DNA of 40,376 bases, from NCBI RefSeq assembly GCF_002189065.1, contig NZ_BDMN01000033.1, positions 1 through 40,376 on the forward strand, in the 5' to 3' direction. Positions 17,633-25,230 of the stretch are shown one piece after another. Position 1 is the first letter of the stretch, and each line of letters starts with the position of its first letter. Position numbers and translations under genes: made by a program. Below the pieces are notes generated by a model that worked only from the letters and a program-made list of their open reading frames with translations, was not told the origin of the DNA and did not search any database. Source of the DNA: Bathymodiolus platifrons methanotrophic gill symbiont. GTDB lineage: Bacteria; Pseudomonadota; Gammaproteobacteria; Methylococcales; Methylomonadaceae.

Positions 17633-18076
17633 AAATTCCTACTCATTCTTCGTGATATAAAATATATACTTCGCACGGTTACGGTTGCAGAAAATATATC
17701 GAGTTGTTTTTTGTTGATAGCAAGGCACTGAAACAGGTACATAGCTAGATTCAATAATCTTTGTGGATAATTTCGACTACCCACTTAATAGGAAATATTG
17801 CGGTAGGGTGCGCATCGCGTACCTTTCAGAGCTGCTATAGTTTCTCTGAAATTTTCAAGCTTGTTCCGCGTTGAATTAGTCGTCTAATTTTGGATGATTT
17901 AATTTTTCCATTTCCCTAAACAAGACTATCACATAAGCGCCATAGCGATTACATGCAAAATATATACATTATTAGGTGCTAACTGCCTAAAGGTAATTGC
18001 TGTTTTCTGGTTTTTAACATTGTAAAAAAACCTTTTAATGCTGATCGTTGGTTACACCATCTTCAGTTTGCTCTAA
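17633..18076. other. Intergenic region between mutL and fic, no gene seen
   Basis: A 440-base stretch with no credible coding sequence. It contains the short palindrome GGTGCGCATCGCGTACC (17807-17823), similar to dispersed GGTGCGCA-type repeats. The mutL promoter should lie near 17640-17780 on the minus strand, but I cannot point to convincing boxes. Confidence 0.5.
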
Positions 18077-18134
18077 GGCACCTAGGAACAAAAATCCTGC
18101 CCAAAAAGTGGACGCTTATTTATTTTCAGGTGCC
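18077..18134. mobile_element. 58-base miniature element at the 3' end of fic
   Basis: GGCACC (18077-18082) and GGTGCC (18129-18134) form inverted ends, flanked by TAA at 18074-18076 and 18135-18137. The inside (AACAAAAATCCTGCCC, AAAGTGGACGC) is related to 7535-7565. The right end supplies the last two codons and the TGA stop of the fic gene on the minus strand. Confidence 0.6.
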
Positions 18135-19340
18135 TAATGTGAAATCAGTAAATAATTTTGGAAATAATATTCTTGATGAGTCTAAATCGAACCGAAGAGA
18201 AACAGGGCCTTTAGGTGTATCTGAGCTTAAAATGCCATCATCCGTTAGTTTTGATAATATTGTTCTAGCACTTCTCTCTTTATGCCCTGTCATCCTTACC
18301 GCATCCCCTCTAGGGATTTCACCGTTACTAAGCACAGCCTCTAAAATATACATTGATTCTGGTTTAAGTTCTTTTAATTTGACATAGCTCTCTAAGCGTT
18401 TTTTTAAATGTGGGCGCTCAAATAAGCTAGTCATAAAATCAACCTGATCAATACTTAATTTTAAAAACCAGTTAGTAAAATCCACCAATGCTCGTAGAGA
18501 TAAACTACCTCTACCATCTTGCCTTTTCATATCAGCTAAACTCATCATTCTTTTATATTCATCAGGCGTTTCCAGTCCTCTGGCAAGCCCTCTGGATATA
18601 GACCACAATCCTGAAGCTCCTATTCCAGCCTGTAATCCCATTGCATGGCTCATTAATCTACAAACCCTGCCATTCCCGTCTAAAAAAGGATGAATATAAG
18701 CAAGTCTATGGCGTGCTGAAGCACTCGCCATAATTTGACGACTCTTTCCAGTCGCCTGATTATAACGATTTTCAAAATAACGCATAAAAGCTTCAACATG
18801 CTGGCCGCTAGGCGGCTGATGCCGACCAACAACATTATGCTCAGCAGTTGACCTAAATATACCCGGCTCCATTAAAATACTTCTATTGTTATTCTTAATG
18901 GCTAACATGCTATCCGTTGCATCATTATAAAATTCTTTGTGCAGCCATAAAATAAATTCAATAGAAGTTGGATCTCCAAGGTCTCCACTTAAATGCATCT
19001 GATCTATCTTACGTTGAACTCTAATATGATCCAAAGCTTCAATTTGTAGATTTCTTTTTTTTTCATCATCTTCAAAATCACTATTAAGGGCCCTTTCTAT
19101 GTCCTGAAGCTTTGTATTGTGTCCTTCAATAAGGTTTGAGTAATAGCAATTCATCATTCTGACAATTGATGATAAACTTTCAGCCGTTTTAGGATTTAAC
19201 CAAGCGGTTAAATTTGATGATTTCCCGACAAGATCAACCGCTAAATCCAAAGTTATTGTTGGAACATTTTCACCAAATAGGCAAGGCTCAATTCGTGACG
19301 TTGACTCCTGATTTAACATACCGATTAATCCCTCATACAA
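18126..19340 (-). CDS. Fic family AMP-transferase with N-terminal inhibitory helix and C-terminal winged helix
   Basis: 404 residues. The Fic/DOC N-terminal region has the inhibitory pattern SNLIEG (Ser68, Glu72, Gly73), which places it in class II, where the helix blocks ATP in the same protein. The catalytic motif HPFLDGNGRVCR (217-228) is intact, so AMP transfer to a target hydroxyl is expected. The last 75 residues (ESMYILEAVLSNGEIPRGDA, then TGHKERSARTILSKLTDDGI) form a winged helix-turn-helix, so the protein may bind DNA. Proteins of this design are often horizontally acquired. It has its own promoter-like region with repeated TTTTGCCGAT boxes. Its natural target is unknown. Confidence 0.92.
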   Translation of the reverse strand: MYEGLIGMLNQESTSRIEPCLFGENVPTITLDLAVDLVGKSSNLTAWLNPKTAESLSSIVRMMNCYYSNLIEGHNTKLQDIERALNSDFEDDEKKRNLQIEALDHIRVQRKIDQMHLSGDLGDPTSIEFILWLHKEFYNDATDSMLAIKNNNRSILMEPGIFRSTAEHNVVGRHQPPSGQHVEAFMRYFENRYNQATGKSRQIMASASARHRLAYIHPFLDGNGRVCRLMSHAMGLQAGIGASGLWSISRGLARGLETPDEYKRMMSLADMKRQDGRGSLSLRALVDFTNWFLKLSIDQVDFMTSLFERPHLKKRLESYVKLKELKPESMYILEAVLSNGEIPRGDAVRMTGHKERSARTILSKLTDDGILSSDTPKGPVSLRFDLDSSRILFPKLFTDFTLGT

Positions 19341-19360
19341 AGCATTGATATATAAAACAT

Positions 19361-19470
19361 ATTATAGCTAATTCACCTATTTTTGCCGATCATTTTACCG
19401 ATAAGATAATACAATATAACTAATTGATTTATAATTGATCTTCATGGTTTTTTATGAGATTTTTGCCGAT
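19361..19470 (-). promoter_or_regulatory. fic promoter region with three TTTTGCCGAT-type boxes
   Basis: On the minus strand a perfect TATAAT (19361-19366) lies 20 bases before the fic ATG. Upstream of it are three copies of one word: ATCGGCAAAAAT (19379-19390), ATCGGTAAAATG (19391-19402) and ATCGGCAAAAAT (19459-19470). The first two lie in tandem 12 bases apart, where the -35 box would be. I infer operators for an autoregulating Fic protein with its winged helix. Confidence 0.45.
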
Positions 19471-19474
19471 ATAA

Positions 19475-20398
19475 TTAGCTAACTTTTTTATCCGCATTAA
19501 TCAAATCCAGAAATAATTGCTCCAGGCGGTTGGACCCATTCTTTAAACTAACCACTTCAATCTGTTGCTCTGACAAGCCTTGAAATAACTGGTTCAATCC
19601 TAAGGATTTAGGCACAGAAACGCTGATTTGCATTGCATTCAGCAGCTCAATTTTGTAACCAGGAATAGCAGCTATTTTGTGTAGCGGTGATTTTACATCA
19701 CAGATAAAATGCTCTTCGTTTAATCGTGCCAGCAAGCTTTGCATATCAGTATCTTCCACAATTGCACCCTGGTTAATAATGGCAATATTGCGACATAAAC
19801 TCTCTGCTTCTTCCAGATAGTGCGTGGTTAAAATAATGGTCGTACCTTGCTCGTTAACCTGCTTCATGGTTTCCCACATCGAACGCCGAATTTCTATATC
19901 TACCCCGGCAGTCGGCTCATCCAGAATCAATAACTTCGGCTGATGCACCATAGCACGCGCAATCATCACGCGGCGTTTCATGCCTCCTGATAACCGTCTG
20001 GACACGGTATCACGCTGATCCCACAAATGCATTAGCTTAAGGCATCGCTCGGTTTGCTGTAAAGCTTGTTTTCTCGGCATGCCATAATAGCCTGCCTGAT
20101 TCATAACGATATTTCGTGCAGTCTCAAATTGATTAAAATTAACTTCCTGAGGCACTAAACCAATATAACTTTTTGCCAACTGCTTATTACGTTTTAAATC
20201 CACATCAAAAATTCGCACATCGCCACTACTGGAGTTAACTAAAGAGCTAATAATGCCGATAGTGGTCGATTTTCCAGCACCATTGGGGCCTAAAAGCGCA
20301 AAAAAGTCCCCCTCCTCTACATCCAGATCAATTCCCTTTAAAGCAACTAAGCCATCAGCATAGACTTTCTTCAAATTTCGAATAGATAACGCTTTCAT
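19475..20398 (-). CDS. ABC transporter ATP-binding protein (YadG-like)
   Basis: A 307-residue ABC ATPase of the ABC-2 type. Walker A is GPNGAGKST (about 37-45), the Q-loop lies in VGLVPQEVNFNQFE, the signature is LSGGMKRRVMIARAM (about 140-154), and Walker B is LLILDEPTAGVD (about 160-171), with TTHYLEEAESLC after it. E. coli YadG has a similar length and is followed by the permease YadH. No permease gene is next to this one: fic lies downstream and miniature elements lie upstream. The partner may be elsewhere, or lost. The substrate is not known. Confidence 0.9.
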   Translation of the reverse strand: MKALSIRNLKKVYADGLVALKGIDLDVEEGDFFALLGPNGAGKSTTIGIISSLVNSSSGDVRIFDVDLKRNKQLAKSYIGLVPQEVNFNQFETARNIVMNQAGYYGMPRKQALQQTERCLKLMHLWDQRDTVSRRLSGGMKRRVMIARAMVHQPKLLILDEPTAGVDIEIRRSMWETMKQVNEQGTTIILTTHYLEEAESLCRNIAIINQGAIVEDTDMQSLLARLNEEHFICDVKSPLHKIAAIPGYKIELLNAMQISVSVPKSLGLNQLFQGLSEQQIEVVSLKNGSNRLEQLFLDLINADKKVS

Positions 20399-20434
20399 TA
20401 ATATTATTTAACCTTACAAAAAAAAGACTAATAG

Positions 20435-20577
20435 GGAGCGAGGATTTAATAATACCCGAAAGTATGACGCAGGATTTTGGCTGCACAGCTGCGCAAGGAA
20501 AACAGGCGCATAGCAGGCTACGCAACTATTTTTCTAGTGCGGCCGTGTGGTCAAAAGACAAGTCAGACTCGGAGATT
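20435..20577 (+). mobile_element. Miniature element, family 2 copy A (right end missing)
   Basis: 143 bases that appear identical by eye to 20921-21063, beginning GGAGCGAGGATTTAATAATA and containing the core CAGGCGCATAGCAGGCTACG. The right terminal repeat (CTCGCTCC in copy B) is absent. Similarity ends at GGAGATT and GC-rich sequence follows. Confidence 0.8.
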
Positions 20578-20920
20578 TAGGCGCGCCATGCTACCTCACG
20601 AAATTCCGGGACTCCTGTCGCCGTAATTCGTTCACCTACGCAGCGAATAGGAGATGCTCCAGCCGCCCTGCGTCCGCCACAGACTGAGCACAAAGCAGCT
20701 CAGTCATGGCTACCTCAAATGGCTCTACGGCTATTCGGGATAAAATTTTAGCCTCCCTCGCGCGCTATCGCGCACTTCGGATTGGCAAATTTCCCTGCGC
20801 CTTCTGGAGACTATCATCCCGTCGGGTGAGCTTAAAACTGCGGAGATTTGTTAAACTGAAGTTTCCCAATAATTATTTATGGTAAAATTGAAACTATGCT
20901 ACAACTATATGAAAAAATAA
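20578..20920. other. GC-rich, hairpin-rich segment between two identical miniature elements
   Basis: 343 bases without a credible gene, clearly richer in G+C up to about 20840 than its surroundings. Hairpins include GACTGAGC-ACAAAGCA-GCTCAGTC (20682-20705) and GCGCG-CTAT-CGCGC (20771-20784). The word CATG(G)CTACCTCA occurs twice (about 20588 and 20706). It could be a structured RNA, a degraded insertion sequence, or foreign sequence brought in with the elements. The short frame starting MLQLYEKI at 20896 runs into copy B and is not a real gene. Confidence 0.5.
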
Positions 20921-21079
20921 GGAGCGAGGATTTAATAATACCCGAAAGTATGACGCAGGATTTTGGCTGCACAGCTGCGCAAGGAAAACAGGCGCATAGC
21001 AGGCTACGCAACTATTTTTCTAGTGCGGCCGTGTGGTCAAAAGACAAGTCAGACTCGGAGATTGTTGAATTCTCGCTCC
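20921..21079 (+). mobile_element. Miniature element, family 2 copy B (complete)
   Basis: 159 bases with terminal inverted repeats GGAGCGAGGATTTAA and (reverse complement of the right end) GGAGCGAGAATTCAA, flanked by TAA at 20918-20920 and 21080-21082. The core has GGCGCATAGCAGGCTACGC, an imperfect palindrome. Further copies lie at 24069, 30784 and 7440. Confidence 0.85.
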
Positions 21080-21086
21080 TAAGCAT

Positions 21087-21112
21087 ATACTTCGCATGCC
21101 CGCGCGAAGTAT
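21087..21112. repeat. Short GC-rich inverted repeat
   Basis: ATACTTCGC (21087-21095) and GCGAAGTAT (21104-21112) form a perfect 9-base stem just after copy B and about 170 bases before ppx. It may be a hairpin in the ppx leader or a REP-type repeat. Confidence 0.55.
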
Positions 21113-21282
21113 AACAAAACCTTCAGGCTTGGAGATCAATCTCTAGGGATTTAAAATCACTTAATTTAGAATTAAGTCTTATTTTAATCTCATTCAACGC
21201 TTAACGTAAGCCATTAAATGCGTTACATTATGCATAAAAAATAAGACAAATTTTAGCAGATAATCTATTCCCCTATAAACAA

Positions 21283-22794
21283 ATGACTCAGACTACTGAC
21301 CAGGAACAAGCTCCCGAACTCGTCGCCGCAGTTGATTTAGGCTCAAATAGTTTTCATATGATTGTTTGTAGTATCAATAACGGGCAATTAAAAACCATTG
21401 ATCGACTAAAAGAAATGGTCAGGCTCGCATCCGGTTTAAACGAAAAGAAAACTCTGGATGAAGTGACTCAACAACGGGCTTTAGCCTGTTTGGAACGGTT
21501 TGGCCAACGCATACGAAACTTCCCCGAAAGCAATGTACGTATTGTCGGCACCAATACCTTGCGTACCGCTAAAAATTCCAGTCAATTTTTACAAAAAGCT
21601 GAACAGGCCATCGGTTATCCGATTCATATAATCTCGGGAATAGAAGAGGCCCGACTTATTTATCAAGGTGTTGCCCATAGCCTGCAAAGTAATGCTAATC
21701 GTCGCCTGGTTATGGACATAGGTGGCGGTAGTACTGAATATATTATCGGCACCAATTCTGATCCATCCCAAAAAGAAAGTCTGCGTATGGGCTGTGTGAC
21801 CGTTAGTAACCGTTTTTTTACCGATGGCGCAATTAGTACACAACGTTTCCGCAAAGCGGAAATTTACGTCAAGCAGCAGCTCAATACTTACAAAAACCTG
21901 TTTGCCCATCAACAATGGGATGAAGCTATAGGGGCATCAGGAAGTATACGTGCCATACGCAAAGTACTACTTGCTACTGGATGGAGTCAAGGGGGGATTA
22001 CCCTAGAAGGTTTGGAAAAACTTAAAAAGCATGCCCTAAGCTGTAAAAATGTCATAGAGCTAGACTTACCAGACCTAGACCCGGAAAGGCTACCTGTATT
22101 TATGGGCGGATTGGCAATACTGTACGCAACCTTCAAGACACTTGATATAGAAAAAATGAGTGTTTCTGATGGCGCATTACGCGAAGGACTGATTTATGAT
22201 TACCTGGGACGCATGTTTAATCATGATGTGCGCTCAGATACCGCACAACTACTTGCAGAACATTACCATACAGATACCCATCAAACTGAGCGCATCAAAG
22301 CTACTATTGACGCTATCTTCAAACAGGTAAGCCCATTCCTAGGGGCACAGCCTAAGGTCATGCACCAATACTTAAACTGGGCGGCAGATTTACATGAAAT
22401 AGGACGTAATATCGCGCATAGTCAATACCATAAACATGGTGCCTATATTCTGAAATATGGTGATTTAGCCGGTTTTTCACAACAAGACCAAAACCTTCTT
22501 TCCACCCTCGTTCTGGCGCATCGGCGTAAGATTCCTGTAAAGAAAATTAAAGAGCTTCCCGCGCCCTGGAATAATATAGCTGTCTATATGGTTATAATTC
22601 TCAGACTTGCGGTATTACTGCAAAGAAACCGAAGTAATTCGGCCACTCCTGAATTCGATATTTCAATACAAAAAAAGACTATCCATATCCAGTTTCCTGA
22701 AAACTGGCTGGAAAATGCTCCCTTAACTCAAGCTGATTTAAAACAGGAAGAAGAATACCTTGAAAAAGCCGACTTTAGCTTACAAGTTAGCTAA
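21283..22794 (+). CDS. ppx: Exopolyphosphatase (Ppx/GppA family)
   Basis: Ppx releases phosphate from the ends of polyphosphate chains. GppA relatives hydrolyse pppGpp, and sequence alone does not separate them fully. The 503 residues match Ppx (513 in E. coli) well. ASKHA-fold motifs are VAAVDLGSNSFHMIV (about 14-28), VRIVGTNTLRTAKNS, ISGIEEARLIYQGVAHSL and LVMDIGGGSTEYIIG (about 141-155). A C-terminal HD-like domain (AADLHEIGRNIAHSQYHKHG) is present. An ATG start at 21283 fits. The unknown gene at 22800 follows 5 bases after the stop, so the two are probably cotranscribed. Confidence 0.93.
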   Translation: MTQTTDQEQAPELVAAVDLGSNSFHMIVCSINNGQLKTIDRLKEMVRLASGLNEKKTLDEVTQQRALACLERFGQRIRNFPESNVRIVGTNTLRTAKNSSQFLQKAEQAIGYPIHIISGIEEARLIYQGVAHSLQSNANRRLVMDIGGGSTEYIIGTNSDPSQKESLRMGCVTVSNRFFTDGAISTQRFRKAEIYVKQQLNTYKNLFAHQQWDEAIGASGSIRAIRKVLLATGWSQGGITLEGLEKLKKHALSCKNVIELDLPDLDPERLPVFMGGLAILYATFKTLDIEKMSVSDGALREGLIYDYLGRMFNHDVRSDTAQLLAEHYHTDTHQTERIKATIDAIFKQVSPFLGAQPKVMHQYLNWAADLHEIGRNIAHSQYHKHGAYILKYGDLAGFSQQDQNLLSTLVLAHRRKIPVKKIKELPAPWNNIAVYMVIILRLAVLLQRNRSNSATPEFDISIQKKTIHIQFPENWLENAPLTQADLKQEEEYLEKADFSLQVS

Positions 22795-22799
22795 ACCAA

Positions 22800-24047
22800 G
22801 TGCTTACTTTACTGCGCGTAATCTTATATGGCATAGGCATACCCACTGTTATCCTCGCCATTTTTATTGCGCTCAGTACTAGTAACAAAGAGCTCGCACT
22901 ACCTCACTGGGAGCTAACCAGTACTGATATTCAACGCGCCAAAAAAATATTACATGCAAATCAGCATGCCTCGGGCAATATTGTTAGTCTGGACCTTTCA
23001 GAGCGCGACCTTAATATTGCCTGCGCCTACTTACTCAATATCTACACCGATAGCCAGTCGCAAATACAATTACAGCACGACAATATTTCATTTACGCTAC
23101 GCTTTTCCCTGCCAGACAATATTTTCGGTCGCTATCTCGACATTCAATTTCAGTTACGCACACCAAATTATCAGCCACCCGAAATAATAAACCTGCAGAT
23201 AGGGAAAATCACCATCCCTGATATTTACGCAGGCTTCTTAATTGACACCGCCATTAAGTACACACGCCTAAACCAGTACTTACAATTAATCAGAAAAAAC
23301 TTAAAAGTCTTTAGCATACAAGCTCAGCAACTGCATATTGAATACCACGCCCCCGTTTCTACCAGTAACAGCCTACAGCAATTACTAACACCGAAAATTG
23401 ATAACCGGGCACTAACTCAATACCAGGAAAAACTGGATAAAGCATTACGTGAACATGACCCAGACTGGCGCTTATCGCTTAGCAATGTACTACAACCCTT
23501 GTTTGAACTTGCCCAGCAACGCTCGACAGCAGAAAATGCAATCGCCGAGAATCGTCTAGCTATTTTCATAGCCAACCGCTATGTTAATTATTACCCGGGT
23601 TCAACAGCCCATAGACAAAATAACAAATCAGTGCCAAAGTACTCAGTATTTTTATATAAACGTATTGATATGGCACAACACTTTATGTGGTCAGCCACAT
23701 TCTCGGCATTGGGGAATAGTCATTTAGCGAATATACTAGGCATAGAAAAAGAATTGAAAGATGCGCGAAAAGGCAGTGGCTTTAGCTTTATCGATCTCGG
23801 AGCAGACAGAGCAGGCATGAACTTTGGTAAACAGGCCACCGCCAGCCCTGAACAAGCAATGAAGATACAAGAAAAAATGGCCAGGGTAGAACATTACCGA
23901 GCGTTTATGCCGGACATAAGAGACCTGCCAGAAGGCCTTAGTTCCCAGGCATTTACTGAACAATACCAATCTATCTATAGCTCCAGATATCAAAGTATTT
24001 TAGAAGAGTTAGATCGACGTATAGCCGACTGTGAAATATATCGTTAA
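22800..24047 (+). CDS. Conserved unknown protein with an N-terminal membrane anchor
   Basis: 415 residues from a GTG start 5 bases after ppx. The first segment (LLRVILYGIGIPTVILAIFI) is a membrane anchor, and the rest is probably periplasmic. The middle has beta-rich segments (IQLQHDNISFTLRFSLPDNI, FQLRTPNYQPPEIINLQIGK). The C-terminal part includes SFIDLGADRAGMNFGKQATA and other conserved-looking blocks. I do not know its function. Being linked to ppx suggests an envelope role tied to phosphate or polyphosphate metabolism, but this is only position-based inference. Confidence 0.75.
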   Translation: MLTLLRVILYGIGIPTVILAIFIALSTSNKELALPHWELTSTDIQRAKKILHANQHASGNIVSLDLSERDLNIACAYLLNIYTDSQSQIQLQHDNISFTLRFSLPDNIFGRYLDIQFQLRTPNYQPPEIINLQIGKITIPDIYAGFLIDTAIKYTRLNQYLQLIRKNLKVFSIQAQQLHIEYHAPVSTSNSLQQLLTPKIDNRALTQYQEKLDKALREHDPDWRLSLSNVLQPLFELAQQRSTAENAIAENRLAIFIANRYVNYYPGSTAHRQNNKSVPKYSVFLYKRIDMAQHFMWSATFSALGNSHLANILGIEKELKDARKGSGFSFIDLGADRAGMNFGKQATASPEQAMKIQEKMARVEHYRAFMPDIRDLPEGLSSQAFTEQYQSIYSSRYQSILEELDRRIADCEIYR

Positions 24048-24068
24048 AAAAGCAGCTGAATATCCTTG

Positions 24069-24229
24069 GGAGCAAGGATTTAATAATACCTGAAAGTATA
24101 TAGCGCAGGATTTTGGCTTCACAGTCGTGCTAAGAAAATAGGCGTATAGCAGGCAATGTAACTACTGCTACCGTGCTGATGACGGACAAAAAGACCAGCA
24201 AGGATGGATGATGTGTGTTTCCATGTGCC
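24069..24229 (+). mobile_element. Miniature element, family 2 copy C (diverged)
   Basis: About 161 bases beginning GGAGCAAGGATTTAATAATA and ending near CCATGTGCC before TAA. It shares GCGCAGGATTTTGGCT and a decayed GGCGTATAGCAGGC core with copies A and B. Its right end matches copy E at 7440 in inverse. The ends are too diverged to identify a clean target duplication on the left. It separates the unknown ppx-linked gene from rlmA. Confidence 0.7.
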
Positions 24230-24315
24230 TAAGTATAGCTAACGTGCAACTGATGTTTCAGGATAATTCATAAAGATAGCGGGCTTAAGCCCCGCCCCTA
24301 CTATTTAAGTAAGCC

Positions 24316-25137
24316 ATGCCCTATATTTGCCCTATTTGCCAAAACCCTCTTATGCACCACCTGCCCTCTAAAGGCTACTATTGCACCAAAAAACATCACT
24401 TTGATCAGGCAAAAGAAGGCTACTTAAATCTGCTCCCCGCACAGCATAAAAAACCTAAAGAGCCCGGGGATAGCAGGGCAATGATGCGTGCACGACGTAA
24501 TTTTCTCGAAGCGGGTTTTTATCAGCCCATGGCACAGGCGCTAACCAATATTATCGAAAAACACAGACCAGAAACTATACCCATGAATATTCTGGATGTC
24601 GGCTGCGGAGAGGGCTACTACTGCCGACAAATCGAGTCTTTAGCCAAGAACCCTGAAGACTTGAATTTACATGGTATAGACATTGCCAAAAATGCTATTT
24701 TTGCTGCCGCGAAAAAACAAAAAAATGCCAGGTTTATCGTTGCTAGTAGCAAAAGCATGCCCTATGCCGATGAATATTTTGATTTATTATTTAGAGTCTA
24801 TGCGCCCTCCGATGCAAAGGAAATGGCCCGGCTCCTAAAGCCCAGTGGCTTATTATTAATTGTCACCCCAGGCCCAAGGCATTTATGGCAATTAAAAGAG
24901 TTTATCTACACTAACGTCAAAGAACACTCTATTGATGTACCTCTACCAACTGGTTTCTCACAAATAGAAAGCCAGAGAGTTAGCTTTAACATTCAGCCTG
25001 ATCAGGATCAGCGCATGGCATTATTGCAAATGACTCCTTTCGCATGGCGCGCTAATGCAGCAACACAAAATAAAATTCAGCATGCTAAAGACTTGATAAT
25101 TGAAACTGATTTTATATTGACGCTTGCATCTCGCTAG
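24316..25137 (+). CDS. rlmA: 23S rRNA (guanine-N1)-methyltransferase RlmA
   Basis: RlmA methylates a guanine of helix 35 in 23S rRNA (G745 in E. coli). The 273 residues match E. coli RlmA (269). The N-terminal zinc site CPIC (C5, C8) with C23 and H27 in YYCTKKH is intact, followed by HFDQAKEGYLNLLP and the DSRAMMRARRNFLEAGFY motif. The SAM-binding site is ILDVGCGEGYYCRQ (about 94-107), and a later block, RVYAPSDAKEMARLLKPSG, includes the family FRVYAP segment. It appears monocistronic. A GC-rich palindrome (GCGGGCTTAAGCCCCGCCC) lies just upstream at about 24278. Confidence 0.94.
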   Translation: MPYICPICQNPLMHHLPSKGYYCTKKHHFDQAKEGYLNLLPAQHKKPKEPGDSRAMMRARRNFLEAGFYQPMAQALTNIIEKHRPETIPMNILDVGCGEGYYCRQIESLAKNPEDLNLHGIDIAKNAIFAAAKKQKNARFIVASSKSMPYADEYFDLLFRVYAPSDAKEMARLLKPSGLLLIVTPGPRHLWQLKEFIYTNVKEHSIDVPLPTGFSQIESQRVSFNIQPDQDQRMALLQMTPFAWRANAATQNKIQHAKDLIIETDFILTLASR

Positions 25138-25230
25138 TAATCCCTTACTATTATTAATGGTCCTAATGTAACCAGTAACTGTGCCTTCCCTGACTGGTTC
25201 TTCTATTTTCTAAAGACCCCAACTACATTT

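Noticed and set aside
20854-20866. AACTGAAGTTTCC, repeated at 39599-39611, as a shared IS end
   Set aside because: A 13-base match is expected by chance many times among all pairs in 40 kb, and the surrounding bases do not match.
20896-21114. Reading frame of 72 residues starting MLQLYEKI
   Set aside because: Most of it lies in miniature element copy B and its translation is not protein-like.
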